From Oscillospiraceae bacterium (lineage in GTDB: Bacteria > Bacillota > Clostridia > Oscillospirales > Ruminococcaceae): DNA of 33,324 nucleotides. The stretch covers positions 1 through 33,324 of the forward strand of contig JAAYCI010000105.1 of the NCBI GenBank assembly GCA_012729855.1, in the 5' to 3' direction. The notes beneath the pieces are model-generated. The model was not told the origin of the DNA. It saw only the letters and a list, made by a program, of their open reading frames with translations, and searched no databases. The translations under genes and the position numbers were made by a program. The stretch's first letter is position 1. The number at the start of each line of letters is the position of its first letter. This document shows positions 33,243 to 33,324 of the stretch, in pieces.

Positions 33243-33265
33243 CTCTGCGAGGCACCCCAGAACCG
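33229..33265. repeat. Hairpin near the right edge
   Basis: CGGTTCTGG (33229-33237) pairs with CCAGAACCG (33257-33265), with an inner GCCTC/GAGGC stem. It has no T-run, so it is a repeat element or processing site rather than a terminator. The rest of 33083-33324 shows no gene. Confidence 0.6.
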
Positions 33266-33324
33266 GGCGCGGGAAAATTTGTTTGCTCCAGGCTTTATGC
33301 TATGGTTCAGCTCCTACTAATGCA

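Noticed and set aside
1..33324. CRISPR arrays, tRNA, rRNA, transposase or phage genes
   Set aside because: None seen on reading both strands; the repeats found are few and irregular.

Overview
The window is about 33 kb of GC-rich DNA from a strictly anaerobic, fermenting member of the Bacillota, most likely class Clostridia and probably an Oscillospirales/Ruminococcaceae-type gut organism. The evidence is a trimeric/tetrameric NADH-dependent [FeFe] hydrogenase, a second sensory-type [FeFe] hydrogenase with DRTGG and PHP partners, 2-hydroxyacyl-CoA dehydratase activase proteins, a flavodiiron protein with a small rubredoxin, an ECF vitamin transporter, strong AGGAGG-type ribosome binding sites and consensus sigma-A promoters. 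No rRNA, tRNA, CRISPR array, transposase or phage gene was seen. Most genes lie on the minus strand. The large antisense reading frames are shadows caused by high GC at third codon positions.

Layout. 1-870: start of a CDGSH-type iron-sulfur protein running off the left edge, then a divergent pair (55-aa unknown protein and a small XRE repressor) sharing a palindromic operator. 888-6240: hydrogenase operon hndA - HATPase - hndB - hndC - hndD, read leftwards from a consensus promoter with a Rex-like operator at its start site. 6323-10464: a CNNM/CorC-type membrane protein with a long leader, a one-TM unknown protein, and a large membrane-anchored SGNH hydrolase whose 3' end looks frameshifted. 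10471-12713: an ECF transporter S component divergent from a MocR-type regulator in which the PLP-binding lysine position is arginine. 12714-14166: a short Cys-containing ORF, a DUF554 membrane protein, and a palindromic repeat cluster. 14167-18461: a two-gene acyl-CoA dehydratase activase system. 18618-23011 (plus strand): a small membrane protein, a membrane-anchored GHL10 glycoside hydrolase and a PAS-GAF-GGDEF-EAL c-di-GMP enzyme. 23079-27832 (minus): citrate synthase, an AraC regulator, a YgjP-type metallopeptidase, a 41-aa rubredoxin and the flavodiiron protein. 28171-30461: membrane protein and DEAD-box helicase. 30703-33082: PHP - DRTGG - sensory [FeFe] hydrogenase-like operon.

How they work together. 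The hnd operon reoxidises NADH (probably together with reduced ferredoxin) to make H2. A Rex site would derepress it when the NADH/NAD+ ratio is high. The right-hand operon carries the companions that usually sit beside such hydrogenases (HydS-like protein, DRTGG, PHP) but here about 25 kb away. They probably sense H2 or redox state and act on hydrogenase expression or activity. Flavodiiron protein plus rubredoxin protects these oxygen-sensitive enzymes. The MocR/ECF pair suggests vitamin B6-type uptake. The SGNH and GHL10 proteins act at the cell envelope. All functions are inferred from sequence motifs seen by eye; no database search was possible.
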